DNA from: Ideonella sp.
GTDB lineage: Bacteria > Pseudomonadota > Gammaproteobacteria > Burkholderiales > Burkholderiaceae_C
Direction: 5' to 3'
Length of the DNA: 64,000 nucleotides
Assembly (NCBI GenBank): GCA_015075165.1
Contig: JABTUY010000005.1
Location: forward strand, 124,001-188,000
In this document: positions 10,455 through 22,134 of the stretch, piece by piece
How the letters are laid out: each line of letters opens with the position of its first letter
How positions within the stretch are numbered: the first letter of the stretch is position 1
Notes under the pieces: generated by a model
What the model saw: only the letters and a program-made list of their open reading frames with translations
What the model was told of the DNA's origin: nothing
Database searches by the model: none
Made by a program: the position numbers and the translations under genes

Positions 10455-10530
10455 TTCAGCACGGGCCTGCGGCCCTTCACATCGCTGCGCGATGTGAGCT
10501 TGCGCTGAAACGGCTTTCGCCGTTTTGACT
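10455..10530. repeat. Array of short palindromes (REP/hairpin element)
   Basis: TTCAGC (10455-10460) and GCTGAA (10504-10509) bracket two hairpins: GGGCC-tgc-GGCCC (10463-10475) and TCACATCGC-tgc-GCGATGTGA (10477-10497). A third, AAACGGC-tttc-GCCGTTT, follows directly. The array lies directly after the terminator T-run and just upstream of lepA. Comparable REP-like elements are common between genes in Burkholderiales, but no second copy was found in this window. Confidence 0.6.
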
Positions 10531-10557
10531 TCGGCCCCGCGCTGAGTGCACGCATCG

Positions 10558-12366
10558 ATGGACCACATCCGCAATTTCTCGATCATTGCCCACATCGACC
10601 ACGGCAAGAGCACGCTGGCCGATCGCATCATCCAGCGCTGCGGGGGCCTGAGCGACCGTGAGATGTCGGAGCAGGTGCTCGATTCGATGGATCTCGAGCG
10701 CGAGCGCGGCATCACGATCAAGGCGCAGACAGCGGCGCTCGAGTACACGGCGCGCGACGGGCGCGTCTACAACCTCAACCTGATCGACACGCCGGGCCAC
10801 GTCGACTTCAGCTACGAGGTGAGCCGTTCGCTGTCGGCCTGCGAGGGCGCGCTGCTGGTGGTCGACGCCAGCCAGGGCGTCGAGGCGCAGACGGTGGCCA
10901 ACTGCTACACCGCGCTCGATCTCGGCGTCGAGGTGGTGCCGGTGCTGAACAAGATGGACCTGCCGCAGGCCGACCCCGATACCGCACGCGCCGAGATCGA
11001 GGACGTGATCGGCATCGATGCCAGCGCCGCGATTGCCTGCTCGGCCAAGACCGGCCAGGGGCTCGACGACATCCTCGAAGCGGTGATCCAGCGCATGCCG
11101 CCGCCGCGCGGCAACCCCGCTGCGCCGCCGCGCGCGATGATCATCGACAGCTGGTTCGACAACTACGTCGGCGTCGTGATGCTGGTGCGCGTGGTCGACG
11201 GCGCGCTGGCCAAGGGCGAGCGTATCCGGCTGATGGCCACCGACGCGGTCTACGGCATCGAGCAGCTCGGCGTGTTCACGCCGAAGTCGCAGCCGCGCGA
11301 GGCGCTGCGTGCCGGCGAGGTGGGCTTCCTGATCGCCGGCATCAAGGAGCTGCACCACGCCAAGGTGGGCGATACCGTCACGCTGGAGAAGAAGCTGCCG
11401 AACAACGCCGGCCCGGCGAGCGAGCCGCTGCCGGGCTTCAAGGAGATCCAGCCGCAGGTGTTCGCGGGCCTGTACCCCACCGAGGCCAGCGAGTACGAGC
11501 AACTGCGCGACGCGCTCGAGAAGCTCAAGCTCAACGACAGCTCGCTGCGCTTCGAGCCCGAGGTGAGCCAGGCGCTGGGCTTCGGCTTCCGCTGCGGCTT
11601 TCTCGGCCTGCTGCACATGGAGATCGTGCAGGAGCGGCTGGAGCGCGAGTTCGACCAGGACCTGATCACCACCGCGCCGTCGGTGGTCTACGAGGTCGAG
11701 CTCAACGACGGCACGGTGTTGAAGGTGGAGAACCCGTCGAAGATGCCCGACCCGGGCCGCACGCGGGAAATCCGCGAGCCGATCGTCACGGTGCAGCTGT
11801 ACATGCCGCAGGACAGCGTGGGCCCGGTGATGACGCTGGCCAACCAGAAGCGCGGCATCCAGCTGCAGATGGCGTACCACGGCCGCCAGGTGCACCTGAC
11901 CTACGACCTGCCGCTGGCCGAGATCGTGCTCGACTTCTTCGACAAGCTGAAGTCGGTGTCGCGCGGCTACGCCTCGATGGACTACGCGTTCAACGAGTAC
12001 CGCGCCGCCGACGTCGTCAAGGTCGACATGCTGATCAACGGCGACCGCATCGACGCGCTGTCGGTCATCGTGCACCGCAGCCAGAGCCAGTACCGCGGCC
12101 GCGAGGTGGTGGCGAAGATGCGACAGATCATCCCGCGTCAGATGTACGACGTGGCGATCCAGGCAGCGATCGGTGCCAACATCATCGCCCGCGAGAACGT
12201 CAAGGCGCTGCGCAAGAACGTGCTGGCAAAATGCTACGGGGGCGACATCACCCGCAAACGCAAGCTGCTCGAGAAGCAAAAGGCCGGCAAGAAGCGCATG
12301 AAGCAGATCGGAACCGTCGAGGTGCCGCAGGAGGCCTTCCTGGCCATCCTGCAGGTCGATGACTGA
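10558..12366 (+). CDS. lepA: Elongation factor 4 (LepA)
   Basis: LepA is a ribosome-associated translational GTPase. The ATG at 10558 gives 602 residues beginning with the conserved [21 protein letters not shown]-loop; an upstream in-frame GTG at 10546 would add four residues and lacks support. G2/G3 motifs ([16 protein letters not shown]), G4 (NKMDLP) and the C-terminal LepA-specific domain ([19 protein letters not shown]) are all present. It is followed by lepB, the classic pairing. Confidence 0.97.
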   Translation: MDHIRNFSIIAHIDHGKSTLADRIIQRCGGLSDREMSEQVLDSMDLERERGITIKAQTAALEYTARDGRVYNLNLIDTPGHVDFSYEVSRSLSACEGALLVVDASQGVEAQTVANCYTALDLGVEVVPVLNKMDLPQADPDTARAEIEDVIGIDASAAIACSAKTGQGLDDILEAVIQRMPPPRGNPAAPPRAMIIDSWFDNYVGVVMLVRVVDGALAKGERIRLMATDAVYGIEQLGVFTPKSQPREALRAGEVGFLIAGIKELHHAKVGDTVTLEKKLPNNAGPASEPLPGFKEIQPQVFAGLYPTEASEYEQLRDALEKLKLNDSSLRFEPEVSQALGFGFRCGFLGLLHMEIVQERLEREFDQDLITTAPSVVYEVELNDGTVLKVENPSKMPDPGRTREIREPIVTVQLYMPQDSVGPVMTLANQKRGIQLQMAYHGRQVHLTYDLPLAEIVLDFFDKLKSVSRGYASMDYAFNEYRAADVVKVDMLINGDRIDALSVIVHRSQSQYRGREVVAKMRQIIPRQMYDVAIQAAIGANIIARENVKALRKNVLAKCYGGDITRKRKLLEKQKAGKKRMKQIGTVEVPQEAFLAILQVDD

Positions 12367-12424
12367 TCGTCCGCCCGGCAGCCAGCAGGCGCGCACCGGG
12401 CATTTCGAGGCACACGACCTTCAC

Positions 12425-13396
12425 ATGAGTTCATTCACCGCGATCCTGTTTGCCGCGCTGGTGGTCTATCTCGGCGGCTGGTACTTCGACCAGTGGATCG
12501 GCAACTTCTCGCTGCTGCTGTTCGTGCTGACGGTGGTCACCCTGGGCTACTGGCTGGCCGAGCGGTTCCACTTCCGCCCGGCACGGCAGGCGGCGGCGAC
12601 GGCGGTGGAGGCGCAACTCGCCCAGCGTCGCAGCGAACTGGCCGGCCGCGGCATCACGCAGGTCGACGGCGACGCGCAGGCCGCCCGCGAGCGCGTGCTT
12701 GCGCAGCCCTGGTGGCTCGACTGGACGGCCGGGCTGTTCCCGGTGATCCTGGCGGTGTTCCTGCTGCGCTCGTTCCTGTTCGAGCCGTTCAAGATCCCGT
12801 CGGGTTCGATGATCCCCACGTTGATGGTCGGCGACCTGATCCTGGTGAACAAGTACCACTACGGTGTGCGACTGCCGGTGATCAACAAGAAGATCATCGC
12901 CAACCACAGCCCGCAACGCGGCGACGTGATGGTGTTTCGCTATCCGAAGGACCTGCGGGTCGACTACATCAAGCGCGTGGTCGGCCTGCCTGGCGACGAG
13001 GTGGCCTACCTGAACCAGAAGCTGACGATCAATGGCCGGCCGGTCGACGTGAAGCCGCTGGGCGAGTACTACGACGAGGACTCGCTGCGCTACGTGCCGC
13101 AATTCCAGGAGACGCTGGGCAGCGTGCAGCACCGCATCCTGGTCGACCCGAAGCGCAACGCCTACTACGGGCCCACCGACTCGCACGATTTCCCGTTCGC
13201 CCAGAACTGCCGCTACAACGCCGAGGGGGTTGTGTGCAAGGTTCCCGAGGGCCAGTACTTCATGATGGGCGACAACCGCGACAATTCGCAGGATTCGCGC
13301 TACTGGGGCTTCGTGCCGGACGAGAACATCGTCGGCAAAGCCTTCTTCGTCTGGATGAACTTCGGTAACCTGCGGCGCATCGGTTCGTTCCAGTGA
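12425..13396 (+). CDS. lepB: Signal peptidase I (LepB)
   Basis: LepB cleaves signal peptides of exported proteins at the outer face of the inner membrane. From the ATG at 12425 it is 323 residues with an immediate transmembrane helix (FTAILFAALVVYLGGWYF), a second hydrophobic segment at about 30-45 and a third at about 103-120. The catalytic Ser128 is in IPSGSMIPTLMVGD, the Lys in DYIKRVVGLPGD, and the box E motif is GDNRDNSQDSRYWG. An alternative ATG at 12359 overlaps the lepA stop and would add 22 hydrophilic residues. Confidence 0.95.
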   Translation: MSSFTAILFAALVVYLGGWYFDQWIGNFSLLLFVLTVVTLGYWLAERFHFRPARQAAATAVEAQLAQRRSELAGRGITQVDGDAQAARERVLAQPWWLDWTAGLFPVILAVFLLRSFLFEPFKIPSGSMIPTLMVGDLILVNKYHYGVRLPVINKKIIANHSPQRGDVMVFRYPKDLRVDYIKRVVGLPGDEVAYLNQKLTINGRPVDVKPLGEYYDEDSLRYVPQFQETLGSVQHRILVDPKRNAYYGPTDSHDFPFAQNCRYNAEGVVCKVPEGQYFMMGDNRDNSQDSRYWGFVPDENIVGKAFFVWMNFGNLRRIGSFQ

Positions 13397-13445
13397 TGCG
13401 GGCGGCGACGCCGATCGAGACACTCACGCAAGAAAGGGGTCGGGC

Positions 13446-13817
13446 ATGGTGACTGCGCAGCGACTCGGCGGCCGCGGACAACGCGGCTTGAGCCTGATCG
13501 GGCTGCTGTTCTGGGCCATCGTCATCGGATTTTTCGGCTACGTCGCGGTGCGCGTGCTGCCGACGCTGAACGAGTACTTCACGATTCAGAGTGCGATCAA
13601 CAAGATCGCCGCGTCGAACCCCACCACGGTCGGCGAGATCCGGCAGCAGTTCGAGAAGCAGAAGGAGATTGAATACTCCATCGCCTCGATCTCCGGCAAG
13701 GATCTCGACATCACCAAGGAGAACGACCGCGTCGTGATCCGCTTTGCCTACAACAAGGAGATCGAGCTGATCGCGCCGGTCTACCTGCTGATCAAGTACG
13801 AGGGCCGCTCGAAGTAG
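13446..13817 (+). CDS. DUF4845 family protein
   Basis: This 123-residue protein has one N-terminal transmembrane helix ([21 protein letters not shown], split by a Gly-rich start that resembles a prepilin leader, [10 protein letters not shown]) and a small periplasmic-facing domain. It matches the DUF4845 pattern in sequence and in context, since DUF4845 proteins sit between lepB and rnc in beta- and gammaproteobacteria. The function is not established. It begins 49 bases after lepB with a purine-rich AAAGGGG upstream. Confidence 0.85.
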   Translation: MVTAQRLGGRGQRGLSLIGLLFWAIVIGFFGYVAVRVLPTLNEYFTIQSAINKIAASNPTTVGEIRQQFEKQKEIEYSIASISGKDLDITKENDRVVIRFAYNKEIELIAPVYLLIKYEGRSK

Positions 13818-13838
13818 GCGGCGCGCCGCGCGGCTGCG

Positions 13839-14543
13839 ATGGACGCCCGCCTCGATGCGCTGCAGGATCGCCTGGGGCATCGCTTCGCCGATCCGGCGCT
13901 GCTGGCGCGTGCGCTGACGCACCGCAGCTTTGGTGCCGATCACAACGAGCGGCTCGAATTCCTCGGCGACGCGGTGCTGAACCTGGCCGTGTCGAGCCTG
14001 CTGTTCGAGCGCTTCGGCGGCTCCGACGAGGGCGACCTGACCCGGGTGCGGGCGCACCTGGTGCGCGAAGACAGCCTGCACCGCGCCGCGCTGGCGCTGG
14101 GCCTGGCGGACGTGCTGCGGCTGTCCGAAGGCGAGGCGCGTGGCGGTGGCGCGCAGCGGCCGTCGATCCTGGCCGATGCGATGGAGGCGCTGATCGGGGC
14201 TACGTTCGTCGACGGTGGCTTCGAGCACGCGCTGGCGCTGGTGCGCCGCCTGTTCGGCGAGGTGATCGGCTCGACCGAAGCCGATGCCTGGTCGAAGGAT
14301 CCGAAAACCGAGCTGCAGGAGTGGCTGCAGGCGCGCCGCATCGCGGTGCCGAGCTACCGCATCGTCGGCACCACCGGCCAGGCGCATGCGCAGATCTTCG
14401 AGGTCGAGTGCGCGGTCCCGGCGCTGTCGATGGCCGAGGCCGGTCGCGGCCGTTCGCGCCGGGCCGCCGAACAGGAGGCCGCGCGACGCATGCTCGCCGC
14501 GTTGAAGATCGGCGATCGTCCGGGCGGCCCGCTGGCGCAGTGA
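13839..14543 (+). CDS. rnc: Ribonuclease III
   Basis: RNase III cuts double-stranded RNA during rRNA and mRNA maturation. The 234-residue protein carries the signature [13 protein letters not shown] (about 30-43) with the metal-binding acidic residues, the second acidic site in [15 protein letters not shown], and a C-terminal double-stranded-RNA-binding domain ([17 protein letters not shown] ... [13 protein letters not shown]). The stop overlaps the GTG start of era (GTGA). Confidence 0.97.
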   Translation: MDARLDALQDRLGHRFADPALLARALTHRSFGADHNERLEFLGDAVLNLAVSSLLFERFGGSDEGDLTRVRAHLVREDSLHRAALALGLADVLRLSEGEARGGGAQRPSILADAMEALIGATFVDGGFEHALALVRRLFGEVIGSTEADAWSKDPKTELQEWLQARRIAVPSYRIVGTTGQAHAQIFEVECAVPALSMAEAGRGRSRRAAEQEAARRMLAALKIGDRPGGPLAQ

Positions 14544-15502
14544 GCGCGCTTGCGGCTTCCGGTGCAGTGGCTGCGCCGCCGGCGCCGCCGCGCTGCGGCA
14601 CCGTGGCGATCGTCGGCCGGCCCAATGTCGGCAAGTCGACGCTGCTGAACGCGCTGGTCGGTCAGAAGATCAGCATCACGTCGCGCAAGGCACAGACCAC
14701 GCGGCACCGCATCGTCGGCGTGCGCACGCGAGGCGCGGCGCAGTTCGTGTTCGTCGACACGCCGGGCTTCCAGACGCGCCACGGCCAGGCGCTGAACCGC
14801 AACCTGAACCGCGCGGTGCGCAGCTCGCTCGCCGATGTGGACCTGGTACTGTTGGTCGTCGAAGCTGGACGCTTCGGCACCGAAGACCGGCGCGTGGCCG
14901 AGCTGCTGCCGGCCGGTTGCCCGGCGATCCTGGTGGCCAACAAGCTCGACGCCGTGCCGCGTCGCGCCGAGCTGCTGCCGTGGCTGCAGCAGCTGGCGCA
15001 GCAGCAGCGCTTTGCCGAGTACGTGCCGATGTCGGCCGAGCGGCCAGACGATGTGCAGCGGCTGCTCGACATCATCGAGCCCTACCTGCCGCAGCAACCC
15101 TGGCGTCATGACCCCGATGAACTGACCGACCGCAACGAGCGCTTCCTGGCCGGCGAGATCGTGCGCGAGAAGCTGTTCCGGCTGACCGGCGACGAGCTGC
15201 CGTACACGTCCACCGTGGTGGTCGATCGCTTCGCGGAGCAGGATCCGCCGGTGCGCGCTCGCGGCGGCGCGCGCAGCCCGCAGCGCCAGGTGCAGATCGC
15301 GGCGACGATCGTTGTCGAGCGCGAGTCGCACAAGGGCATCGTGATCGGCCGCGGTGGCGAGCGGCTCAAGCGCATCGGCAGCGAGGCGCGCCAGGAGCTC
15401 GAGCACCTGCTCGACGCGCACGTGATGCTCGCGCTGTGGGTGCAGGTGCGCTCCGGCTGGGCCGACGACGAACATCACCTGCGCAGCTACGGCATCGAAT
15501 GA
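14540..15502 (+). CDS. era: GTPase Era
   Basis: Era is a KH-domain GTPase needed for 30S ribosome assembly. The GTG at 14540 overlaps the rnc stop and gives 320 residues. G1 is GRPNVGKST (about 26-34), G3 DTPGF, G4 NKLD, and the C-terminal KH domain is [20 protein letters not shown]. An approximately 18-residue Ala/Pro-rich N-terminal extension precedes the GTPase domain. The rnc-era-recO-pdxJ-acpS order is conserved. Confidence 0.96.
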   Translation: MSALAASGAVAAPPAPPRCGTVAIVGRPNVGKSTLLNALVGQKISITSRKAQTTRHRIVGVRTRGAAQFVFVDTPGFQTRHGQALNRNLNRAVRSSLADVDLVLLVVEAGRFGTEDRRVAELLPAGCPAILVANKLDAVPRRAELLPWLQQLAQQQRFAEYVPMSAERPDDVQRLLDIIEPYLPQQPWRHDPDELTDRNERFLAGEIVREKLFRLTGDELPYTSTVVVDRFAEQDPPVRARGGARSPQRQVQIAATIVVERESHKGIVIGRGGERLKRIGSEARQELEHLLDAHVMLALWVQVRSGWADDEHHLRSYGIE

Positions 15503-16382
15503 ACGCATCGGCCCAGGGGGGGCGAGTGAGCGCCGCCGGCGCGGTGCACGTCGGCGGCGCACCGCCCGCGCGGCGTGCAACCGGCGCCGCGCAGGCCGCC
15601 TTCGTGCTGCACAGTCACGATTGGAGCGAGACGAGCCTGATCGTCGAGCTGTTCACCCGCGAACACGGCCGGGTGGTGGCGGCCGCCAAGGGCGCGAAGC
15701 GGCCGACCTCGCATCTGCGCGCGGTGCTGATGCCGTTCCAGCGCATCCAGGTGCAGTTCGCGCGCGGCCGCGGCGACGACGCAGCCGAGGTGCGCACGTT
15801 GCGCAGCGCCGAGTGGGCCGGCGGCGAGGTGACGATGCGCGGCGCCGCCTGGTTCGCCGGCTTCTACGTCAACGAACTGCTGCTGCGCCTGCTCGCGCGC
15901 GACGACCCGCACCCGCTGCTGTTCGATGTCTACGCGCTGACCCTGCGTCAGCTCGGCGACGACGAGACGGCATCGGAGGCCGCGCTGCGCGCGTTCGAGC
16001 TGCTGCTGCTGCGCGAAGGCGGCGTGCTGCCCGAGCTCGACCGCACCACGCTGACGCAAGTGCCGCTGCAGGACGCATGCCGCTACGTGCTGCACGCCGA
16101 GCAGGGGCTGGTCGAAGCGGGCGCGCCCGATGGCGGCCTGGGCGGCGCCGCGTGGCGGGCGCTGTACGCCGCGCTCGCGCGCACCGGTGGCGACGTGGCC
16201 GATGCCTGGACGGCGTTGCTGACGGCTTGCGCCGGCGAGTTGCCGGCGCTGAAGGCGCAACTGCGCGGCCAGCTTCACTATCATCTGGCCGGTGCGCGGC
16301 TGCGCACGCGCGAGGTGATGGTGGATGCGCAGCGCCTGCTCGAAGCGGATCGGCATGAACCCACTGGCATGAATCGTCCGAC

Positions 16383-16386
<4 letters not shown>
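15499..16386 (+). CDS. recO: DNA repair protein RecO
   Basis: RecO loads RecA with RecR in the RecFOR gap-repair pathway. The ATG at 15499 overlaps the era stop and gives 295 residues. An Ala/Gly-rich N-terminal extension of about 35 residues precedes the OB-fold ([20 protein letters not shown] ...), and the helical C-terminal domain follows. The family zinc-binding cysteines are largely absent, as in many proteobacterial RecO proteins. A GTG at 15526 is a possible shorter start. Confidence 0.92.
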
Positions 16387-17176
<790 letters not shown>

Positions 17177-17180
<4 letters not shown>

Positions 17181-17578
17181 TCGTCGGCATCGGCACCGAT
17201 GTGTGCAGCATCGGCCGCATCGCCACCGCGCTGACGCGGCATGGCGATCGCTTCGCGCAGCGCGTGTTGGGCCCTGCCGAGTGGCAGGTCTTCGAGGCGC
17301 GCCGTGCGCGGGCCGCGCGCCGCGGGCTGAGCTACCTGGCCACGCGCTTCGCCGCCAAGGAGGCGTTCTCGAAGGCCATCGGCCTGGGCATGCGCATGCC
17401 GATGACCTGGCGCGCCTGCGAGGTGCTCAACGGCCCGCAGGGGCGGCCCGAGCTGCACCTGCACGGCGAGCTGGCGCGCTGGTTCGGCGGCCAGGGCTGG
17501 CGTGCACTGGTCAGCGTCAGCGACGAGACCGATGTCGCCACCGCGTTCGTGGTGGTCGAGCAACTGGAGAGCCGATGA
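17177..17578 (+). CDS. acpS: Holo-ACP synthase (AcpS)
   Basis: AcpS moves 4'-phosphopantetheine from CoA to the ACP serine; its substrate AcpP is encoded at 4024. The 133-residue protein has the magnesium-binding [12 protein letters not shown] start and the [13 protein letters not shown] motif. The ATG at 17177 overlaps the pdxJ stop and the C-terminus overlaps nagZ, so pdxJ-acpS-nagZ are tightly packed. The longer upstream open frame is a shadow. Confidence 0.96.
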
Positions 17579-18633
17579 TCCCGCACGCACCCGTCGTCCT
17601 CGACGTCGCCGGCACCGCGCTCAACGACGACGATCGCCGTCGCCTGCGCCACCCGCTGACCGGCGGCCTGATCCTGTTCGCGCGCAACTGGCACGACCGC
17701 CGCCAACTGGCCGGGCTGACCGGCGAGGCCAGGTCGATCCGGCCGGACCTGCTGATCTGCGTCGACCACGAGGGCGGCCGCGTGCAGCGCTTTCGCACCG
17801 ACGGTTTCACGGTGCTGCCGCCGATGCGCGCACTCGGTGAGCTGTGGATGCGCGACGCGATGCGCGCCACCGACGTCGCCACCGCCACCGGCTACGTGCT
17901 CGGCGCCGAGTTGCGCGCCTGCGGCGTCGACCTGAGCTTCACGCCGGTGCTCGACCTCGACCACGGTGGCAGCTCGGTGATCGGCGATCGCGCGTTCCAC
18001 CGCGACCCGCGCGTGGTCGGCCTGCTCGCCAAGAGCCTGATGCACGGCCTGCTGCGTGCCGGCATGGCCAACTGCGGCAAGCACTTTCCGGGGCACGGTC
18101 ATGTGGTGGCCGACAGCCACCACGAGATCCCGGTCGATCGCCGCAGTCTGAAGACCCTGCTGGCCGACGATGCCGCACCGTACGGTTGGCTCGGCAGCAG
18201 CCTGGCCAGCGTGATGCCCGCGCACGTGGTCTACGACAAGGTCGACCAGCGGCCGGCGGGCTTCTCCGAGCGCTGGCTGCAGCAGATCCTGCGCGCACAG
18301 CTCGGCTTCGACGGTGCGATCTTCAGCGACGACCTGAGCATGGCCGGCGCGCGCAGGCTAGACCGCCGCGAGGTGAGCTACACCGATGCTGCGGGCGCCG
18401 CGCTGCAGGCCGGCTGCGACATGGTGTTGCTGTGCAATCAATCGGTCGACGGCGGCGCGGCGGTCGACGAGTTGCTGCAGGGTCTGACAGCCGCGCAGGC
18501 AGCCGGCCGCTGGCACGCCAGCGCGGCCAGCGAGGCGCGCCGCCTCGCGCTGTTGCCCACCAGCGCACCGTTGCCGTGGGACGAGCTGATGCGCTCGGGC
18601 CCGTACCGGCACGCGCTCGATCGCCTGATCTGA
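17575..18633 (+). CDS. nagZ: Beta-N-acetylhexosaminidase (NagZ)
   Basis: NagZ is a cytoplasmic family-3 glycosidase that removes GlcNAc from anhydro-muropeptides in peptidoglycan recycling. The 352-residue protein carries [19 protein letters not shown] (with the His of the catalytic His/Asp dyad) and the nucleophile Asp in [10 protein letters not shown]. The ATG overlaps the acpS stop. Its stop is one base from the rne stop on the other strand, with no obvious terminator between the convergent genes. Confidence 0.95.
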   Translation: MIPHAPVVLDVAGTALNDDDRRRLRHPLTGGLILFARNWHDRRQLAGLTGEARSIRPDLLICVDHEGGRVQRFRTDGFTVLPPMRALGELWMRDAMRATDVATATGYVLGAELRACGVDLSFTPVLDLDHGGSSVIGDRAFHRDPRVVGLLAKSLMHGLLRAGMANCGKHFPGHGHVVADSHHEIPVDRRSLKTLLADDAAPYGWLGSSLASVMPAHVVYDKVDQRPAGFSERWLQQILRAQLGFDGAIFSDDLSMAGARRLDRREVSYTDAAGAALQAGCDMVLLCNQSVDGGAAVDELLQGLTAAQAAGRWHASAASEARRLALLPTSAPLPWDELMRSGPYRHALDRLI

Positions 18634-18634
18634 T

Positions 18635-21526
18635 TCAGCTGCGCGGCTGACTCTGCGCCGCCTGCCGCTCGAACGGCAGCGCGAGTTGCGACAGATCCTT
18701 GCGCGTCTCCACCAGCACCAGCGGGCCGTCGTCCGGCAGCGCCACGACCCTGCGCTCGCGCGGCACATGCACCGGCTTGGGCTCGGCGGCAATCGCCTGC
18801 TGCACGGCCTGCACCTTGCCGGCATCGGAGTGCACCCAGAGCAGACCGGCGCCGTCGGCGAGTTGCTGCAGTTCGGTCAGCGGCAGCTCGAACGGTGGCG
18901 CCGGCGCTGGCACCACCGCCTGCGGCGTCGCCACCGAAGCCGCGCTGCCGTTGCCCGGGTGCGTTGCCGACAGCATGTCGGTGCCGCGGGGCATCGTGGC
19001 CGGCACACCGAAGTCCGCTGGCGTCGCGGCCGTGCGGCTGCCGTCGTCACGCAGCGACGTGGCTGGCCCATGGCTGGTGCGTTCGTCGCCGCGATCGCGG
19101 CGCGGCGTATCGCTTGCCGTGTCGTGCGCGGCCAAGCTGGCCGCGCCGATGTCGTCGGCCGGTGCGTTGTCGGTTGCGTCGTTGCTGCCGATGCCCGCCG
19201 TGTCGAGCCCCGCTTCATCGCGACGGCCGCCACCGCGGCGCCGGCGGCGCCGGCGGCCTTCGCGGTCGGCATTGCCGGCCTCGGCCGCGTCGCCCACCGG
19301 GATGGTGTCGACGAAGGTCGTCGTGGCGGCCGCCACCGCATCGCCGACGGGCTTTGGCTCGCGCGGGCCACGCGCCGCGCGCGCTGGCCGCGCCTCAGCG
19401 CCATCGCCGCGTGCATCGCCGCGCTGCGGCACCGGCGTGCCGTCGGCGATCGGCTCGGCACGTTCACCACGGCCATCGCGCAGATCGCGGGCATCGCGCG
19501 TGCGGCGGCGTCCCTCGTCACGCCCTTCGCCGCGCCCTTCGCCGCGCACGCCGTCGCGTTCACCGGCGCGGGCCGAGGAGCGGTCGCGCTCGCCGCTGCG
19601 ATCACTGCGGTCACCGCGCTCGCTGCGCTCACCGCGCTCGCCGGTGCGGCCGCGGCCACCACGGCCGCGGTCACCGCGCTCGCCGCGCCTGCCGTCACGG
19701 CCCGCCGCGGATTCGCGCTCCTTGCGCGCGGTCTCGGCGGGTTGGGCCGGCGCCATCGGCGCGGGCGCAGCGGCCTCGCTGGCACCACCGAACAGCTTCT
19801 TCAACCAAGCCTTGAAGCCGGTGTGCGCCGGAACCGACGCAGTCGGCATCGCGGGCTGCACCGGGGCGGCAGCCACCGGCGCAACTGGCGGCGCCTCGGG
19901 CGCGCGCGGCGGCGCCACCGGCGCCGGCTGGTCCGGGAGAATGCCCTTGATCACCGGTTCCTGCTTGGCCTTGGCCTTCTCGCGGCGCGAGATCGCCACC
20001 TCGTCGTCGGGCTCCTCGATCATCGTGTAGCTGGCCTGCAGGTTCTCCAGCCGCGGGTCGTCGTGGCGCAGGCGCTCGAGCTTGTAGTTCGGCGTCTCGA
20101 GGTGCTTGTTGGGCACCAGCAGCACGGTGACGCGCTGCTTCAGCTCGATCTTGGTGATCTCGGTGCGCTTCTCGTTGAGCAGGAAGCTGGTCACCTCCAC
20201 CGGCACCTGCACGTGCACGGCGGCGGTGTTGTCCTTCATCGACTCTTCCTGAATGATGCGCAGGATCTGCAACGCGCTCGATTCGGTGTCGCGGATGTGG
20301 CCGGTGCCGTTGCAGCGCGGGCAGGTGATGTGGTTGCCTTCGGAGAGCGCCGGGCGCAGCCGCTGGCGGCTCAGCTCGAGCAGGCCGAACTTGCTGATCG
20401 AGCTGAACTGCACGCGGGCGCGGTCGTAGCGCATCGCGTCGCGCAGCCGCTGCTCGACTTCGCGGCGGTTCTTGCTCTCCTCCATGTCGATGAAGTCGAC
20501 CACGATCAGGCCGCCCAGGTCGCGCAGCCGCATCTGGCGCGCGATCTCGTCGGCGGCCTCGAGGTTGGTGCGGGTGGCGGTCTCCTCGATGTCGCTGCCG
20601 CGGGTGGCGCGCGCCGAGTTGACGTCGATCGACACCAGCGCCTCGGTGTGGTCGATCACGATCGCGCCGCCCGACGGCAGGTTGACGGTGCGGCTGAACG
20701 CCGTCTCGATCTGGTTCTCGATCTGGAAGCGGCTGAACAGCGCGGCATCGTCGCGGTAGCGCTTGACCCGTGGCGCCGACTCCGGCATCACGTGGTTCAT
20801 GAACTGGTGCGCCTGCTCGAAGATGTCGTCGGTGTCGATCAGGATCTCGCCGATGTCGGCCGTGAAGTAGTCGCGGATCGCGCGGATGACGAGCGAGCTC
20901 TCCTGGTAGATCAGGAATGCGCCTTTGCCGGCCTTGGCCGCCTCGTCGATCGCCGACCACAGCTTGAGCATGTAGTTCAGGTCCCACTGCAGCTCGGACG
21001 CCGAGCGGCCGATGCCGGCGGTGCGCGCGATCAGGCTCATGCCCTTGGGGTAGTCGAGCGACTCCAGGTTCTCCTTCAGCTCCTCGCGGTCCTCGCCTTC
21101 GATGCGCCGGCTGACGCCGCCGCCGCGCGGGTTGTTCGGCATCAGCACCAGGTAGCGCCCGGCCAGCGAGACGAAGGTGGTGAGCGCGGCGCCCTTGTTG
21201 CCGCGCTCTTCCTTCTCCACCTGCACCAGCAGCTCCTGGCCCTCGCGGATCGCGTCCTTGATGGTCGCGCTGCGCGCCTCGACGCCGTCGCGGAAGTACT
21301 GCTTGGAGATCTCCTTGAACGGCAGGAAGCCGTGGCGGTCTTCGCCGTAGTCGACGAAGCAGGCCTCGAGCGACGGCTCGACGCGCGTCACCACGGCCTT
21401 GTAGATGTTGCCCTTGCGCTGCTCGCGCCCCTCGAGCTCGGTTTCGAAATCGAGCAGCTTCTGCCCGTCGACGATCGCCAGCCGCCGCTCCTCGGGCTGC
21501 GTGGCGTTGATCAGCATGCGTTTCAT
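18635..21526 (-). CDS. rne: Ribonuclease E
   Basis: RNase E is the essential endonuclease that scaffolds the degradosome and starts mRNA decay. From the ATG at 21526, with GAGGAG about 9 bases upstream, it is 963 residues beginning [20 protein letters not shown]. The S1 domain lies at about 38-120, the catalytic DNase-I-like domain has Asp residues in [13 protein letters not shown] and IVVDFIDM, and the Zn-link is CPRCNGTGH. The C-terminal 400 residues are low-complexity: Arg/Gly/Asp/Glu-rich repeats encoded at 19480-19720, then Ala/Pro stretches, as expected for a disordered RNA- and partner-binding tail. Confidence 0.96.
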   Translation of the reverse strand: MKRMLINATQPEERRLAIVDGQKLLDFETELEGREQRKGNIYKAVVTRVEPSLEACFVDYGEDRHGFLPFKEISKQYFRDGVEARSATIKDAIREGQELLVQVEKEERGNKGAALTTFVSLAGRYLVLMPNNPRGGGVSRRIEGEDREELKENLESLDYPKGMSLIARTAGIGRSASELQWDLNYMLKLWSAIDEAAKAGKGAFLIYQESSLVIRAIRDYFTADIGEILIDTDDIFEQAHQFMNHVMPESAPRVKRYRDDAALFSRFQIENQIETAFSRTVNLPSGGAIVIDHTEALVSIDVNSARATRGSDIEETATRTNLEAADEIARQMRLRDLGGLIVVDFIDMEESKNRREVEQRLRDAMRYDRARVQFSSISKFGLLELSRQRLRPALSEGNHITCPRCNGTGHIRDTESSALQILRIIQEESMKDNTAAVHVQVPVEVTSFLLNEKRTEITKIELKQRVTVLLVPNKHLETPNYKLERLRHDDPRLENLQASYTMIEEPDDEVAISRREKAKAKQEPVIKGILPDQPAPVAPPRAPEAPPVAPVAAAPVQPAMPTASVPAHTGFKAWLKKLFGGASEAAAPAPMAPAQPAETARKERESAAGRDGRRGERGDRGRGGRGRTGERGERSERGDRSDRSGERDRSSARAGERDGVRGEGRGEGRDEGRRRTRDARDLRDGRGERAEPIADGTPVPQRGDARGDGAEARPARAARGPREPKPVGDAVAAATTTFVDTIPVGDAAEAGNADREGRRRRRRRGGGRRDEAGLDTAGIGSNDATDNAPADDIGAASLAAHDTASDTPRRDRGDERTSHGPATSLRDDGSRTAATPADFGVPATMPRGTDMLSATHPGNGSAASVATPQAVVPAPAPPFELPLTELQQLADGAGLLWVHSDAGKVQAVQQAIAAEPKPVHVPRERRVVALPDDGPLVLVETRKDLSQLALPFERQAAQSQPRS

Positions 21527-22134
21527 CGATGCACTCCTCGTCGGGTGCACGGCCGGTCCGGCGGCGTGCACGCCTCTTATGCGATCCGAACGGCCTCGGC
21601 GGCCGACGGACCCGATCGATGCACGAGCAGCGCGGAAAGAAGCCTGGTGGGAGAACTGCCCTTAGGCCGCGGCGCCGGCCCGGCGGGCTGACGGTGCTGC
21701 GGTGGGGCGGCGTGCGGCAAGGCTCATGGTGCGGCAGCCGGCGCCCGCCGCAGCCGCGCGACGACGCGGTGCGTCATCGCGGCGGGCCGCCCGCGCGCGC
21801 GGCGTGAGGCCGGTGCACGCGAACGCCGGGTGCGGGGCCGAAGGCCCGGCACGATCCGGTCGAGGCTGGGGGGATTGCGTCATGCGCACCATTCGCTTCG
21901 CAGCGAGGCGGCAGCCACGTTGAGGCGCGGCTGCCGCGATGGATCTTCTCGTTCCCGACAAGCGGGAGGGCTTGGTTCGACGTTGTTCTTCCACCGCTGC
22001 CGTTCGAGCAACCGCATCACATTGGGAGGCGGCCCGTCTGTCGCGACGGCGGCGTTGCATCACCTGCGAACTGCGCGCGGCCTACACCGCACGCCGCCGC
22101 GGCCGTGATCTTGCCAGTGCCGGCTAAACTCAAA
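21527..22134 (-). other. rne leader and intergenic stretch
   Basis: This 608-base region holds no convincing gene; the short frames in it are Arg-rich shadows without ribosome-binding sites. A perfect TATAAT lies farther out at 22174-22179 on the minus strand, so transcription of rne would give a leader of about 640 bases. A long structured leader is known in E. coli rne, where it mediates autoregulation by RNase E; the same here is inference. Confidence 0.5.

Larger units (their letters stand above)
10040..10557 (+). other. Gene-free stretch between mucD and lepA
   Basis: No convincing gene is seen in these 518 bases. The stretch holds a perfect DnaA-box 9-mer (10284-10292), a TACAAT element with a short structured transcript and Rho-independent terminator (10376-10451), and a series of palindromes (10455-10530). 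Composition is clearly lower in GC than the flanking genes and continues the compositional shift that begins inside mucD. Short frames here have no family resemblance and no ribosome-binding sites. Confidence 0.7.

Noticed and set aside
18686-21691. A 1001-codon plus-strand frame opposite rne
   Set aside because: It is an antisense shadow caused by GC-rich third positions; RNase E on the minus strand is fully conserved.
21662-22063. A 133-codon minus-strand frame in the rne leader
   Set aside because: It is Arg-rich, with no ribosome-binding site or recognisable motif; it is better explained as leader RNA.
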